Below, in pieces: positions 6,921 to 13,398 of a DNA stretch of 15,176 nucleotides (the stretch's first letter is position 1; every line of letters starts with the position of its first letter). The notes under the pieces are model-generated. The model was not told where the DNA came from. It did no database searches and saw only the letters and a list, made by a program, of their open reading frames with translations. Both the position numbers and the translations under genes were made by a program. The stretch is taken from the NCBI GenBank assembly GCA_934256595.1, contig CAKQOW010000057.1, positions 1 to 15,176 of the forward strand, in the 5' to 3' direction. This DNA is from an uncultured Clostridia bacterium (lineage in GTDB: Bacteria; Bacillota; Clostridia; Peptostreptococcales; Anaerovoracaceae).

Positions 6921-6966
6921 CTTGCTGTCTTGCTCCAAATTTAAAAACAAGCTTGCTGTCTACAGC
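6921..6966. repeat. Direct repeat CTTGCTGTCT in the pnuC/marR divergent promoter region
   Basis: CTTGCTGTCT occurs at 6921-6930 and again at 6952-6961, 31 bases apart (about three helical turns). The second copy overlaps the small inverted repeat GCTGT-CT-ACAGC (6955-6966) and a possible -35 element for the MarR gene (TTGCTG, 6953-6958). It could be a regulator binding site or chance. Confidence 0.35.
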
Positions 6967-6981
6967 AGTGTATGATAATAT

Positions 6982-7012
6982 ATAGTTAGTATTCTAACTA
7001 TTAGTTTTCTAA
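6982..7012 (+). promoter_or_regulatory. Double TTAG-N4-CTAA operator upstream of the MarR gene
   Basis: ATAGTTAG-TATT-CTAACTAT (6982-7001) is a perfect palindrome with 8-bp arms. It is followed by TTAG-TTTT-CTAA (7001-7012), whose centre is 15 bp further on. Both share the TTAG-N4-CTAA core. They lie directly downstream of a -10-like GATAAT (6974-6979) and just before the ribosome binding site, a usual position for autorepression by a MarR dimer. Confidence 0.65.
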
Positions 7013-7026
7013 CAAAGGAGAAATCA

Positions 7027-7446
7027 ATGAACACACTGCACTATTATCTGATGGCAGATCACAGTCTTTTTCACAAAGCGCTGTTTGCATCTATCAAATC
7101 AACAGGACTCACCTCCGGTCAGCCAAAGGTTCTTGACTATCTGGCAGATAACGACGGAGCAGTTCAGAAAGACATAGCGGCAGGCTGCTGCATTGAGCCT
7201 GCAACACTGACAAATCTTTTAAACGGTATGGAAAAAGACAGGCTTCTTGAGAGAAGAACAGCAGACGGCAACCGCAGGTCATACCATGTCTTTCTGACAC
7301 CAAAAGGCAAAACACTGTGTGAAATAATAAGGCAGGAGTTTATGGCTATAGAATACAGAGCCTTAGACGGCTTCACATCGGAAGAGAAACAGCTTCTGAA
7401 TAATTATCTTGACAGAATACACACCAATATGAAAGAAGGGTTATAG
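7027..7446 (+). CDS. MarR family transcriptional regulator
   Basis: A 139-residue winged-helix repressor of the MarR family, acting as a dimer on DNA, often released by a small ligand or oxidant. The recognition region runs 'LTSGQPKVLDYLADNDGAVQKDIAAGCCIEPATLTNLLNGMEKD' (~28-71), followed by the wing 'LLERRTADGNRRSYHVFLTPKGKTL' with the conserved D-x-R-R pattern. Helices at both ends form the dimer interface. A Cys-Cys pair (about residues 54-55) in the DNA-binding helix region could be redox-sensitive, but that is speculation. AAAGGAG lies 6 bases before the ATG. Its TAG stop overlaps the GTG start of the following membrane protein by one base, so the two form a coupled operon. The paired palindromes just upstream suggest it represses its own operon. 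It is divergent from pnuC and could in principle also affect that promoter. Confidence 0.9.
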   Translation: MNTLHYYLMADHSLFHKALFASIKSTGLTSGQPKVLDYLADNDGAVQKDIAAGCCIEPATLTNLLNGMEKDRLLERRTADGNRRSYHVFLTPKGKTLCEIIRQEFMAIEYRALDGFTSEEKQLLNNYLDRIHTNMKEGL

Positions 7447-8570
7447 TGACAATAAAAGAAACAATCAAACGATATCTGCTGTTTATAATAAGTCTGTTTA
7501 TTTCCGCAGAGGGCATTGCTCTGACAAGGCATGCGGAGCTGGGAGTATCTCCAATATCCTCCATTGCCAATGTGGTAAGCTACAAGCTGCCGTCATTGTC
7601 TTTTGGAGTACTCCTCATATTATGGAACTGCATACTTATTCTCGGACAGATTATTGTACTGCGAAAGGATTTCAAGCCGGTGCAGCTTCTGCAGGTTCCC
7701 CTTTCGGTACTTTTCGGCATATTCGTGGATTTCGGAATGTGGTCGGTTTCATTTATCCCTGCAGGCATTTATCCTGTCAGGCTGGCTCTTGTAGCTGCAG
7801 GCACTATAGTTTTAGGCTTTGGCATTTCACTTTCCGTAACGGCAAACGTTATTATGAACTCAGGTGAAGCCATAGTCAAAGCAGTATCGGATAAATACGG
7901 CACAAACTTCGGCAGGACAAAAATAGTTCTTGATGTATCCTATGTAATCGTTGCGGTAATACTTTCTCTCATATTCTTTGACTTTAAGATTGTCGGAACC
8001 AGAGAGGGAACCGTAATTGCAGCGCTTACTACAGGCCTTGTGGTAAACTTCTTCTACAAGAGAGTAAACAGACCTGTATCATCACTGCTCTGTGATAAAA
8101 ATGCACCTGCAAAACCGCAAAGCCCGCTGCTTGAAATAATGAAAAAAGACGTATATACGGTAAACGAAAATGACAGCCTTATTGAAGCCCTGAAGCTCAT
8201 ATCCGAGAAGAAAGTAAGCGGTATGCCTGTTACTGATGACAGCGGCAGACTTACAGGCTTCATATCAGACGGAGATATTATAAGGTTTCTGTCGGACAGC
8301 TACCCTTCCTTTGTCAATATCTACTCGTTTATCACCATAGATTTTGACAGCAAGCTCAAAGAGCTTGTTCACACAAAGGTAAATAATATCTCCCGAAAAT
8401 CAGTTGTAACCGTAAACGCAGATGATGATATTTCAGATGTCTGCAGCAGACTCAGCAAAAAACATATAAAAAAAGCCCCTGTCATCAAAGACGGAGCTAT
8501 GGTGGGAATAATAAACGTGAGCAATATTACCAAATATGTGCTCAAAGACTTAACAGAAAGCATCGCCTGA
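7446..8570 (+). CDS. YczE-like (DUF6198/COG2364) membrane protein fused to two CBS domains
   Basis: A 374-residue protein. Residues ~8-205 form a YczE-type membrane domain with five to six helices; 'SAEGIALTRHAELGVSPISSI' (20-40) matches that family's N-terminal signature (GxAL...A.LGVSPxD), and 'GFGISLSVTANV' near 124-135 is also typical. A linker leads to tandem CBS domains at ~229-285 ('MKKDVYTVNENDSLIEALKLISEKKVSGMPV') and ~315-366 ('RKSVVTVNADDDISDVCSRL...APVIKDGAMVGIINV'). CBS pairs usually bind adenine nucleotides such as AMP, ATP or c-di-AMP, so this looks like a nucleotide-gated membrane protein of unknown transport function. The start is GTG at 7446, overlapping the MarR stop, with GAAGGG a few bases upstream. 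The rho-independent terminator overlaps the stop codon. The function of the YczE part is not established; it may transport a compound sensed by the MarR protein. Confidence 0.82.
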   Translation: MTIKETIKRYLLFIISLFISAEGIALTRHAELGVSPISSIANVVSYKLPSLSFGVLLILWNCILILGQIIVLRKDFKPVQLLQVPLSVLFGIFVDFGMWSVSFIPAGIYPVRLALVAAGTIVLGFGISLSVTANVIMNSGEAIVKAVSDKYGTNFGRTKIVLDVSYVIVAVILSLIFFDFKIVGTREGTVIAALTTGLVVNFFYKRVNRPVSSLLCDKNAPAKPQSPLLEIMKKDVYTVNENDSLIEALKLISEKKVSGMPVTDDSGRLTGFISDGDIIRFLSDSYPSFVNIYSFITIDFDSKLKELVHTKVNNISRKSVVTVNADDDISDVCSRLSKKHIKKAPVIKDGAMVGIINVSNITKYVLKDLTESIA

Positions 8571-8586
8571 ACAGGCGGTGTTTTTC
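8561..8586 (+). terminator. Intrinsic terminator overlapping the stop of the CBS-fusion gene
   Basis: CATCGCCTG (8561-8569) pairs with CAGGCGGTG (8572-8580), including one T-G pair, and TTTTT follows at 8581-8585. The left arm includes the last codons and the TGA stop of the upstream gene. It also separates this unit from the convergent NlpC/P60 gene. Confidence 0.85.
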
Positions 8587-8640
8587 GTTACAGCAGAGAA
8601 AATCCGCCATCATTATTCTCTTTATTTCACATATATTATC

Positions 8641-9687
8641 CTACCAGAACACCCTTACCACCTTTGACACAGGTCTGTTCGTCTTTCGCTTGCTGACACC
8701 AAATTTAGGCGTACTGTCATACACATAGCCTCCTCCTGCATACATTGCAACGTGGTATACGGGATTTCCGTAGAATATAAGGTCTCCTTTTTTCTTCTTG
8801 CTGAAGCTTACCGTCCTGCCCAGCTTCCTGTCTTCAGCAAGCCATTTTGACGTGTATTCATATTCTGCAAGCGCGTGGTCCACGATGTTTGTGTCAGGAT
8901 TTATTCCGGCTGCATAAAGGCACTGATATATAAGACCGCTGCAGTCTGCGTATGTGCCGGGCCTGCCGGAGCAGCCTATGCGGTACCTTGTTCCCGCTCT
9001 TGCATATTCCGCTGCGGTATCAAGCATTGCGTTTATATAATCAGACTTCCTGCTTACGCCGTCAATCTTAACCGGAGTGACATAAACGCCAAGACTTTCC
9101 CATGATTTCTTTGAATATCCCATGGCCTCCCACGTCTTCAGATTCACATTGCCTGTAGCCTTGAGTCCGTATTTCTTCTGAAAGTTTTTTACCGCGTAAT
9201 ATGTCCTGTCTGTATAACTTGCCTGTGATGTGCCGAGCATTTTTCTGTTGACATATATCACTTTAAGGCCTATGTTTTTTCTGCTCACATTATATGAGCC
9301 CGACGGCAGCTTTATTTCCTGCGTTACTGCGTAGTATCCGCTGCCTCTGCTGTATAATCTTTCTCTGACTGTAACATTATAGATTTCTTCGATTTCGGGA
9401 TTCTGTCTGTCTGTGCAGGTGACTGTGCAGCTGCCGGGTTTTATTCCCTTAATGCCTCCCTTTGACGTCACTGACGCAGTTTCAGGGCTGTCTGATTTCC
9501 ATATGCCGTCCGCAATGCCGCTTTCGGCCTTATGGGTTTTCCCTATATGAAGCTCTATATATACAGACCCCGGAATTATAATTTCATTTTCGTCTGCGGT
9601 ATCCATATTCTCTGCCGCATATGCCGCTGCCGGCATCAGTAAAAAGGCTGCTGTGATTAAACTTATGAAAAATCGTTTTACTGTCAT
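8641..9687 (-). CDS. Secreted NlpC/P60 cell-wall hydrolase with Big2-like and peptidoglycan-binding domains
   Basis: A 348-residue exported protein. Residues 1-25 form a signal peptide (MTVKRFFISL..., ending AAAYAAE). Residues ~38-108 look like a Big2 immunoglobulin-like fold ('IWKSDSPETASVTSKGGIKGIKPGSCTVT'). Residues ~135-190 match a peptidoglycan-binding helix bundle ('SYTDRTYYAVKNFQKKYGLKATGNVNLKTWEAMG'). Residues ~215-348 are NlpC/P60, with nucleophile Cys249 in YADCSGLIYQ and His312 in PVYHVAMYAGG. The position where most relatives carry the third polar residue ('IHAP') reads VYDS here, Asp324. The enzyme likely cleaves D-gamma-glutamyl-meso-DAP links in peptidoglycan stem peptides outside the membrane. 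AAGGAGG lies 8 bases before the ATG. It follows the histidine kinase gene by 56 bases without a terminator, so it is probably the last gene of the envelope-sensing operon and may be one of its effectors. Confidence 0.88.
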   Translation of the reverse strand: MTVKRFFISLITAAFLLMPAAAYAAENMDTADENEIIIPGSVYIELHIGKTHKAESGIADGIWKSDSPETASVTSKGGIKGIKPGSCTVTCTDRQNPEIEEIYNVTVRERLYSRGSGYYAVTQEIKLPSGSYNVSRKNIGLKVIYVNRKMLGTSQASYTDRTYYAVKNFQKKYGLKATGNVNLKTWEAMGYSKKSWESLGVYVTPVKIDGVSRKSDYINAMLDTAAEYARAGTRYRIGCSGRPGTYADCSGLIYQCLYAAGINPDTNIVDHALAEYEYTSKWLAEDRKLGRTVSFSKKKKGDLIFYGNPVYHVAMYAGGGYVYDSTPKFGVSKRKTNRPVSKVVRVFW

Positions 9688-9743
9688 CTGAAAAGCCTCC
9701 TTTTTCTCTTTATCTGCATTTTCCTTATCCTGCTATGTGATGC

Positions 9744-10910
9744 TCATGACGGCAGTTTTATTTCAAATACTGCGCCGGTTTCACTGTTGTATGCTCTTAT
9801 ATTACCCTTGTGCAATCTGACTATTTCCTTTGTAAGAGCCAGTCCTATGCCTGTATTGCCTGTTTTGCCTATGTAGAACCTGTCAAATATATGCTTTATA
9901 TCCTCCTCTGCTATACCGTCGCCGTCGTCCTGTATTTTAATAACGGCATTGCCTCCCTCCGCATGACAGAATATGAGAATTTCACTTCCCGCATATCTTA
10001 TACCGTTCATAAGTATATTAAGAAAAGCTTTTTTCATCTGTGTTTCATCATAAACCGCAGAAACCGGACTGTCCGAAAAACAAGGTGTAATCCTGATGTT
10101 TTCACGCATTGACACAGGCTCAAGCATCCTGAGGCAGTCATAAAGACATTCCCTTATATCTCCCGATGTTTTGTTCAGGTTTATCTGCTCCATATCAATT
10201 TTAGAAATCTCCAGCAGTTCTTCAACCAGCTGAGTCATTCTGTCGCTTTCTTCCAAAATAATGCGGGCTGAATCGCCTGCATCAAGCACCCCTGTTTCTA
10301 TCCCCTCTGCATAGCCCTGTATTGACATAAGAGGTGTTTTGAGCTCGTGTGATGCGTTCTGAAAGAAAATCCTCTGTTTTTCCTGAGCGTTTTCTACGGT
10401 TCTGCCGAAATACAGCCCTATTATGCACATAATTGCAGAAACTGCAATCAGAACTGCGAAAAATATCTGATTAAGAGAAGTCATATATTCTGTAACAGGA
10501 TTTACATCTATATACATAATGTACGAATAGTCTTCGCTGTCACCTTCTGACACCGTCATAAAAACGTATTTGCTGCTGTCTGTTTTACAGATATAGCATT
10601 CGCCGTTTTCTGTATTGTTTTCTTCACAGTATTTTGTGATTGCCGTCCTGGCTTTGAGAGTATCTTTGCCGTAGCCGTACAGCTCATAAGGTATATTCTC
10701 CTCTATATACTTTATATTGTAGCTCAGAAAGCTCCATTCATAGTCACTGCCATCCTCGTTCATATAATTGATTTCCGCTTTCAGCGCTTCTTTGGCTTCA
10801 TTTGCAAAATGCCCCGGAATAAATACGTTCATAATTAAAAAGAAAGCAGAAAACAGCAAAAAAACCGATGAAAGAATTATGTAGATAATTTTGCGTTTAA
10901 TACTTTTCAT
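9744..10910 (-). CDS. Sensor histidine kinase lacking a HAMP domain
   Basis: A 388-residue membrane kinase. TM1 is at ~8-30, an extracytoplasmic sensor region at ~31-146, and TM2 at ~147-168. The H box follows at once: FFQNASHELKTPLMSIQGY with phosphoacceptor His188. The usual HAMP linker is missing; only about 17 residues separate TM2 from the dimerisation helix. The ATPase domain has an N box (FLNILMNGIRYAG, Asn298 and Asn302), G1 (IQDDGDGIAEED, 327-338), an F box (IFDRFY) and G2 (GNTGIGLAL, 351-359). The sensor loop contains three cysteines close together (95, 105, 108), which could form a disulfide or bind a metal. It overlaps the response regulator gene by 14 bases, marking a cognate, translationally coupled pair. 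It presumably reads an envelope signal and phosphorylates the adjacent OmpR-type regulator. The signal is not deducible, but the neighbouring secreted genes point to the cell wall. Confidence 0.92.
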   Translation of the reverse strand: MKSIKRKIIYIILSSVFLLFSAFFLIMNVFIPGHFANEAKEALKAEINYMNEDGSDYEWSFLSYNIKYIEENIPYELYGYGKDTLKARTAITKYCEENNTENGECYICKTDSSKYVFMTVSEGDSEDYSYIMYIDVNPVTEYMTSLNQIFFAVLIAVSAIMCIIGLYFGRTVENAQEKQRIFFQNASHELKTPLMSIQGYAEGIETGVLDAGDSARIILEESDRMTQLVEELLEISKIDMEQINLNKTSGDIRECLYDCLRMLEPVSMRENIRITPCFSDSPVSAVYDETQMKKAFLNILMNGIRYAGSEILIFCHAEGGNAVIKIQDDGDGIAEEDIKHIFDRFYIGKTGNTGIGLALTKEIVRLHKGNIRAYNSETGAVFEIKLPS

Positions 10911-11610
10911 TTCCGGTTTCCTCTGCTGTTTTCATTCTGTATCCGAATCCCCATATAGTTTCGATTTTTACGCCGCTGCCTGCCTGAAGCAGTTTTTTTC
11001 TTATTCGCCTTATGGTTTCATCCGTCACTCTTGTTTCAACTTCACTCTCATAGCCCCATATTTCATTCAGTAATTCTTCTCTTGAATATGCTTTTTCGGC
11101 TCGGTTCATCATAAAAGTAAGCATTTTTAATTCTGTCTGCGAAAAACATATTGTTTTATCATTGCAGTACACGGTATTGTCCTCCGGTACAAACCTGAGA
11201 TCTCCTGCTGTGATGTTTTTTTCCTCGGGAATTTTGTTTTTACTCATTTCAACACGTCTTAGGAGAGCTTTGACACGCATAAGAAGTATTGTAGGACGAA
11301 ACGGCTTTGTCAGATAGTCATCACTGCCCTGCGTTATCCCGCTCACATAATCCAGTTCTGAATCCTTTGCTGTAAGCAGTATTATCGGCACGTCCGTAAA
11401 CTCTCTCAGTCTGCTGCATATTTCAAGCCCGTCTGTTCCCGGCATCATAATATCCAGAATTACAAGATCGGCAGGATTTTTCCGAAAAGCTGTCAGAAGC
11501 TCATCACCGTTTTCAAATGAGGTAACGGCATATCCGTCGCTTTCGAGAAATCTGTGTATCAGCTCCCTTATTTTTTTTTCATCTTCTGCTATATATATTG
11601 AATACCCCAT
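10897..11610 (-). CDS. OmpR/PhoB-family response regulator
   Basis: A 237-residue cytoplasmic response regulator. The receiver domain (1-~120) has the acidic pocket at Glu9-Asp10-Glu11, phosphoacceptor Asp53 in LVILDIMMPG, Thr80 in ILLTAKD and Lys102 in YLTKPF. The C-terminal winged helix (~135-230) is of the OmpR type: 'LTFMMNRAEKAYSREELLNEIWG' and 'RVTDETIRRIRKKL...IETIWGFGYRM'. These regulators bind as head-to-tail dimers to direct repeats with 10-11 bp period, matching the repeat found upstream of the secreted protein gene at 12530-12550. AGGAGG lies 5 bases before the ATG. The 3' end overlaps the histidine kinase start by 14 bases. The secreted repeat protein gene is 73 bases upstream in the same direction. 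All receiver key residues are present, so it should be functional. Confidence 0.94.
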   Translation of the reverse strand: MGYSIYIAEDEKKIRELIHRFLESDGYAVTSFENGDELLTAFRKNPADLVILDIMMPGTDGLEICSRLREFTDVPIILLTAKDSELDYVSGITQGSDDYLTKPFRPTILLMRVKALLRRVEMSKNKIPEEKNITAGDLRFVPEDNTVYCNDKTICFSQTELKMLTFMMNRAEKAYSREELLNEIWGYESEVETRVTDETIRRIRKKLLQAGSGVKIETIWGFGYRMKTAEETGNEKY

Positions 11611-11683
11611 TTGAGCCTCCTGAAAAATCCTGCGTCATCATATGCAAAACCGTATCATTTATATTGTCTGCTTATTACTGATT

Positions 11684-12433
11684 TTACACATTATCATCAT
11701 CAAAAGCAATAGTATCATCACCGTAATCTTCACCCCATACAGATTTGTATAACTCATCAAGCTTCTTCTCTATTTCATCAAGCTTTTTTATGTCTGCAAT
11801 CAGGGCAGCTTTTTCAGCTTCTGTCAGGCTCTTAACCCCCTTTATAGCTTCGATTTCGTCATAGTCTTCAAAATCATAGTCTTCCGGAAGGTCTTTTTCG
11901 GCATCATATACTTTTTCCCACAGGTCTGAATGTGAGTTATAAATTCTGAAGTACTCTTCCTCCAGGGCATCCATTTCGGCTGCTGTTTCAGGATCTATGT
12001 CTTCGTTTTCAAAAAGCATATCGCGGTCGATCATCGTCATTGCTTCTTCATATAATCTGTCCATCTTTTCTGAAAGCCTGTCAAGCTTTTCTATGTCTAC
12101 AATAAGTGTGTTTTTTTCGGTTTCTGTCATTGTTTTGAGGCTGCGTATAAATCTGTTTTCATCAAAGGCCTCAAAGTCATAGTCCTCATCAAGACTGTTG
12201 TATGCGTCATACAATTTGTCCCACAGGTTTATATGAGAATCATATATCCTGTTGTACTCATCTGCAAGAGCATCAAGGTCTGCCAGAAGCTTATCCTGAC
12301 TCACCTCTGACATCTGCGCCGGAGGGATATCTCCACCCGTCTTTTCTCCTGCAAACACAGCCGTTGATGACCCTATAACGGAAGTCACCATAATTGCTGC
12401 AAGGGTTATTCCCCAAATTCTTTTCTTTTTCAT
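11684..12433 (-). CDS. Secreted acidic helical protein with an internal two-fold repeat
   Basis: A 249-residue exported protein that I do not recognise by name. Residues 1-28 are a signal peptide (MKKKRIWGITLAA..., ending AVFAG). The mature part contains two copies of an ~80-residue unit, residues 53-132 and 154-233, aligned with a constant offset of 101 and no gap. Shared elements are [LM]DAL..EY.RIY[DN]SH..LW[DE]K[LV]YDA, EDYDFE, LT/T-E.EK..LI.DI.KLD..., and D[RE]LY. The repeats are strongly acidic and probably form helical hairpins or coiled coils. It ends in an acidic tail. It precedes the two-component genes in the same direction. Such placement recalls envelope-stress accessory proteins such as CpxP/Spy by analogy only; no homology is claimed. 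AAGGAG lies about 11 bases before the ATG. A candidate regulator site lies upstream. It could be a sensor accessory, a metal-binding protein or a wall-associated structural factor. Confidence 0.8.
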   Translation of the reverse strand: MKKKRIWGITLAAIMVTSVIGSSTAVFAGEKTGGDIPPAQMSEVSQDKLLADLDALADEYNRIYDSHINLWDKLYDAYNSLDEDYDFEAFDENRFIRSLKTMTETEKNTLIVDIEKLDRLSEKMDRLYEEAMTMIDRDMLFENEDIDPETAAEMDALEEEYFRIYNSHSDLWEKVYDAEKDLPEDYDFEDYDEIEAIKGVKSLTEAEKAALIADIKKLDEIEKKLDELYKSVWGEDYGDDTIAFDDDNV

Positions 12434-12485
12434 AATCCGTATATCTCCTTTTCATATTTTAGCAATCATTTCCGATTGCACTTAA

Positions 12486-12550
12486 ATGATAGCAGATAAC
12501 AGATCTCATTTCCTACTTGAAACTGTATGAAAAGTGTCATAAAAGTGTCA
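12486..12550 (-). promoter_or_regulatory. Candidate response-regulator site and promoter for the secreted-protein/TCS operon
   Basis: AAAAGTGTCA occurs twice in tandem (12530-12539 and 12541-12550) with an 11-bp period; on the minus strand this reads TGACACTTTT twice. A -10-like TATCAT lies at 12486-12491 without a good -35 partner, about 38 bp downstream of the repeat. A weak -35 plus an upstream direct repeat is the usual arrangement for promoters activated by OmpR-type regulators. Autoregulation by the downstream regulator is inferred. Confidence 0.45.
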
Positions 12551-12560
12551 CAGGAAACCA

Positions 12561-12590
12561 TAAAAAACAGATGGACAAATGTCCATCTGT
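12561..12590 (-). terminator. Intrinsic terminator of the ammonia-lyase gene
   Basis: ACAGATGGAC (12567-12576) and GTCCATCTGT (12581-12590) form a perfect 10-pair stem with a 4-nt loop. Minus-strand RNA continues into a six-U run (12562-12567 complement). It lies about 60 bases beyond the ammonia-lyase stop. Confidence 0.85.
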
Positions 12591-12606
12591 AAAAAGCTAA
12601 TCTATG

Positions 12607-12628
12607 TAGGTTTCACCCTTGAAACCTA
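12607..12628 (-). other. Second perfect hairpin in the 3' UTR of the ammonia-lyase gene
   Basis: TAGGTTTCA (12607-12615) and TGAAACCTA (12620-12628) form a perfect 9-pair stem with a 4-nt loop, 23 bases beyond the stop codon and 17 bases before the terminator stem. It has no U-tract, so it is more likely a transcript-stabilising or processing hairpin than a terminator. Confidence 0.6.
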
Positions 12629-12651
12629 ATGGAGACCGGTTTGTTTAATTA

Positions 12652-13170
12652 TTAAGCGTTTGCTTTTCTGTATGCTTCAGCGTCTGCTACGAATTCAGGA
12701 TCTGCGAATTCAGGTCTCTGTAATGGCTTCTTAACCATAAGAGTACCAGTACCATATGCGCAAAGTTCAGGTGGGTTGATCATTTCTGCGCCTGATCCGT
12801 TGATTACGTTGCCGTCAGCATCCTTTGAATCCTTCATCCATTTGTAAGCGAAGAATTTGCAAGTAAGTGAAGTGTTACCAACCTTTTCGATGTATCCGCC
12901 GTATTCCATCCAGTCGCCTGCGAATACCGGAGCAGTGTATCTAACTTCTGAGTAACCTACGAATAATGATTCGTCACCGTGAAGTCTGATAGCGAGTTCT
13001 GTTCCAACATCTCCCCAAGCAGTTACGATGTGTGCGCCTTCTACAAGTTCACCGGCATAGTGAGCATCGCCAGCTGACATTCTTGTCTTTAAGTTTACAT
13101 ATGAACCGATCATCTTAGGGTTGTTTTCTCTCTCCATTATGCATTCTAAAACTGTCTTAATCTTAGCCAT
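12652..13170 (-). CDS. Hotdog-fold beta-aminoacyl-CoA ammonia-lyase (3-aminobutyryl-/beta-alanyl-CoA type)
   Basis: A 172-residue cytoplasmic enzyme of the Kal/Acl family, which removes ammonia from 3-aminobutyryl-CoA (lysine fermentation) or beta-alanyl-CoA (alanine fermentation, giving acrylyl-CoA). Matching stretches are SAGDAHYAGELVEGAHIV (~33-50), WGDVGTELA, LFVGYSEVRYTAPVFAGDWM, YIEKVGNTSLTCKFFAYK and NPPELCAYGTGTLMV. The last two resemble the beta-alanyl-CoA enzyme as I remember it, but I cannot separate the two activities. A ~30-residue N-terminal extension (MAKIKTVLECIMERENN...) precedes the usual start of the fold. The ATG at 13170 is chosen because AGGAGG lies 8 bases upstream; a longer reading to 13215 has no such site. 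It stands alone with a consensus promoter, a 3' hairpin and a terminator, and its codon choice looks like that of a highly expressed gene. No kamDE, kdd, kce or CoA-transferase genes are nearby. Confidence 0.82.
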   Translation of the reverse strand: MAKIKTVLECIMERENNPKMIGSYVNLKTRMSAGDAHYAGELVEGAHIVTAWGDVGTELAIRLHGDESLFVGYSEVRYTAPVFAGDWMEYGGYIEKVGNTSLTCKFFAYKWMKDSKDADGNVINGSGAEMINPPELCAYGTGTLMVKKPLQRPEFADPEFVADAEAYRKANA

Positions 13171-13235
13171 TTTAAATCCTCCTAAATTTTTATGAATTAT
13201 TCGGTCGTTTATCAACCATTTTTCTTTACAATTAA

Positions 13236-13264
13236 ATAATACTATTTTGTGCCTTTACTGTCAA
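13236..13264 (-). promoter_or_regulatory. Consensus sigma-A promoter of the ammonia-lyase gene
   Basis: On the minus strand, TTGACA (13259-13264, perfect) and TATTAT (13236-13241, one mismatch) are spaced by 17 bases. The predicted start near 13229 gives a leader of about 59 nt. This is the strongest promoter in the window and suggests high constitutive expression. Confidence 0.8.
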
Positions 13265-13398
13265 TGGGTTTGTTAATATTTTATCTAAATTTAAAGCGAA
13301 AAAATCCAACAAAAAAGACTATCGATATTTGTAAAAAAACAGTAACAAAAACACAGCAACTTCGTAGAATTATCTGACAATTAAAAGCTCAAACACCT

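Noticed and set aside
8584..8640. Second terminator for the NlpC/P60 gene (AGAGAA...TTCTCT)
   Set aside because: Only six pairs around a 15-nt loop and no proper U-tract on the minus strand.
13171..13215. 15-residue N-terminal extension of the ammonia-lyase
   Set aside because: AGGAGG sits correctly before the ATG at 13170; the upstream ATG has none.
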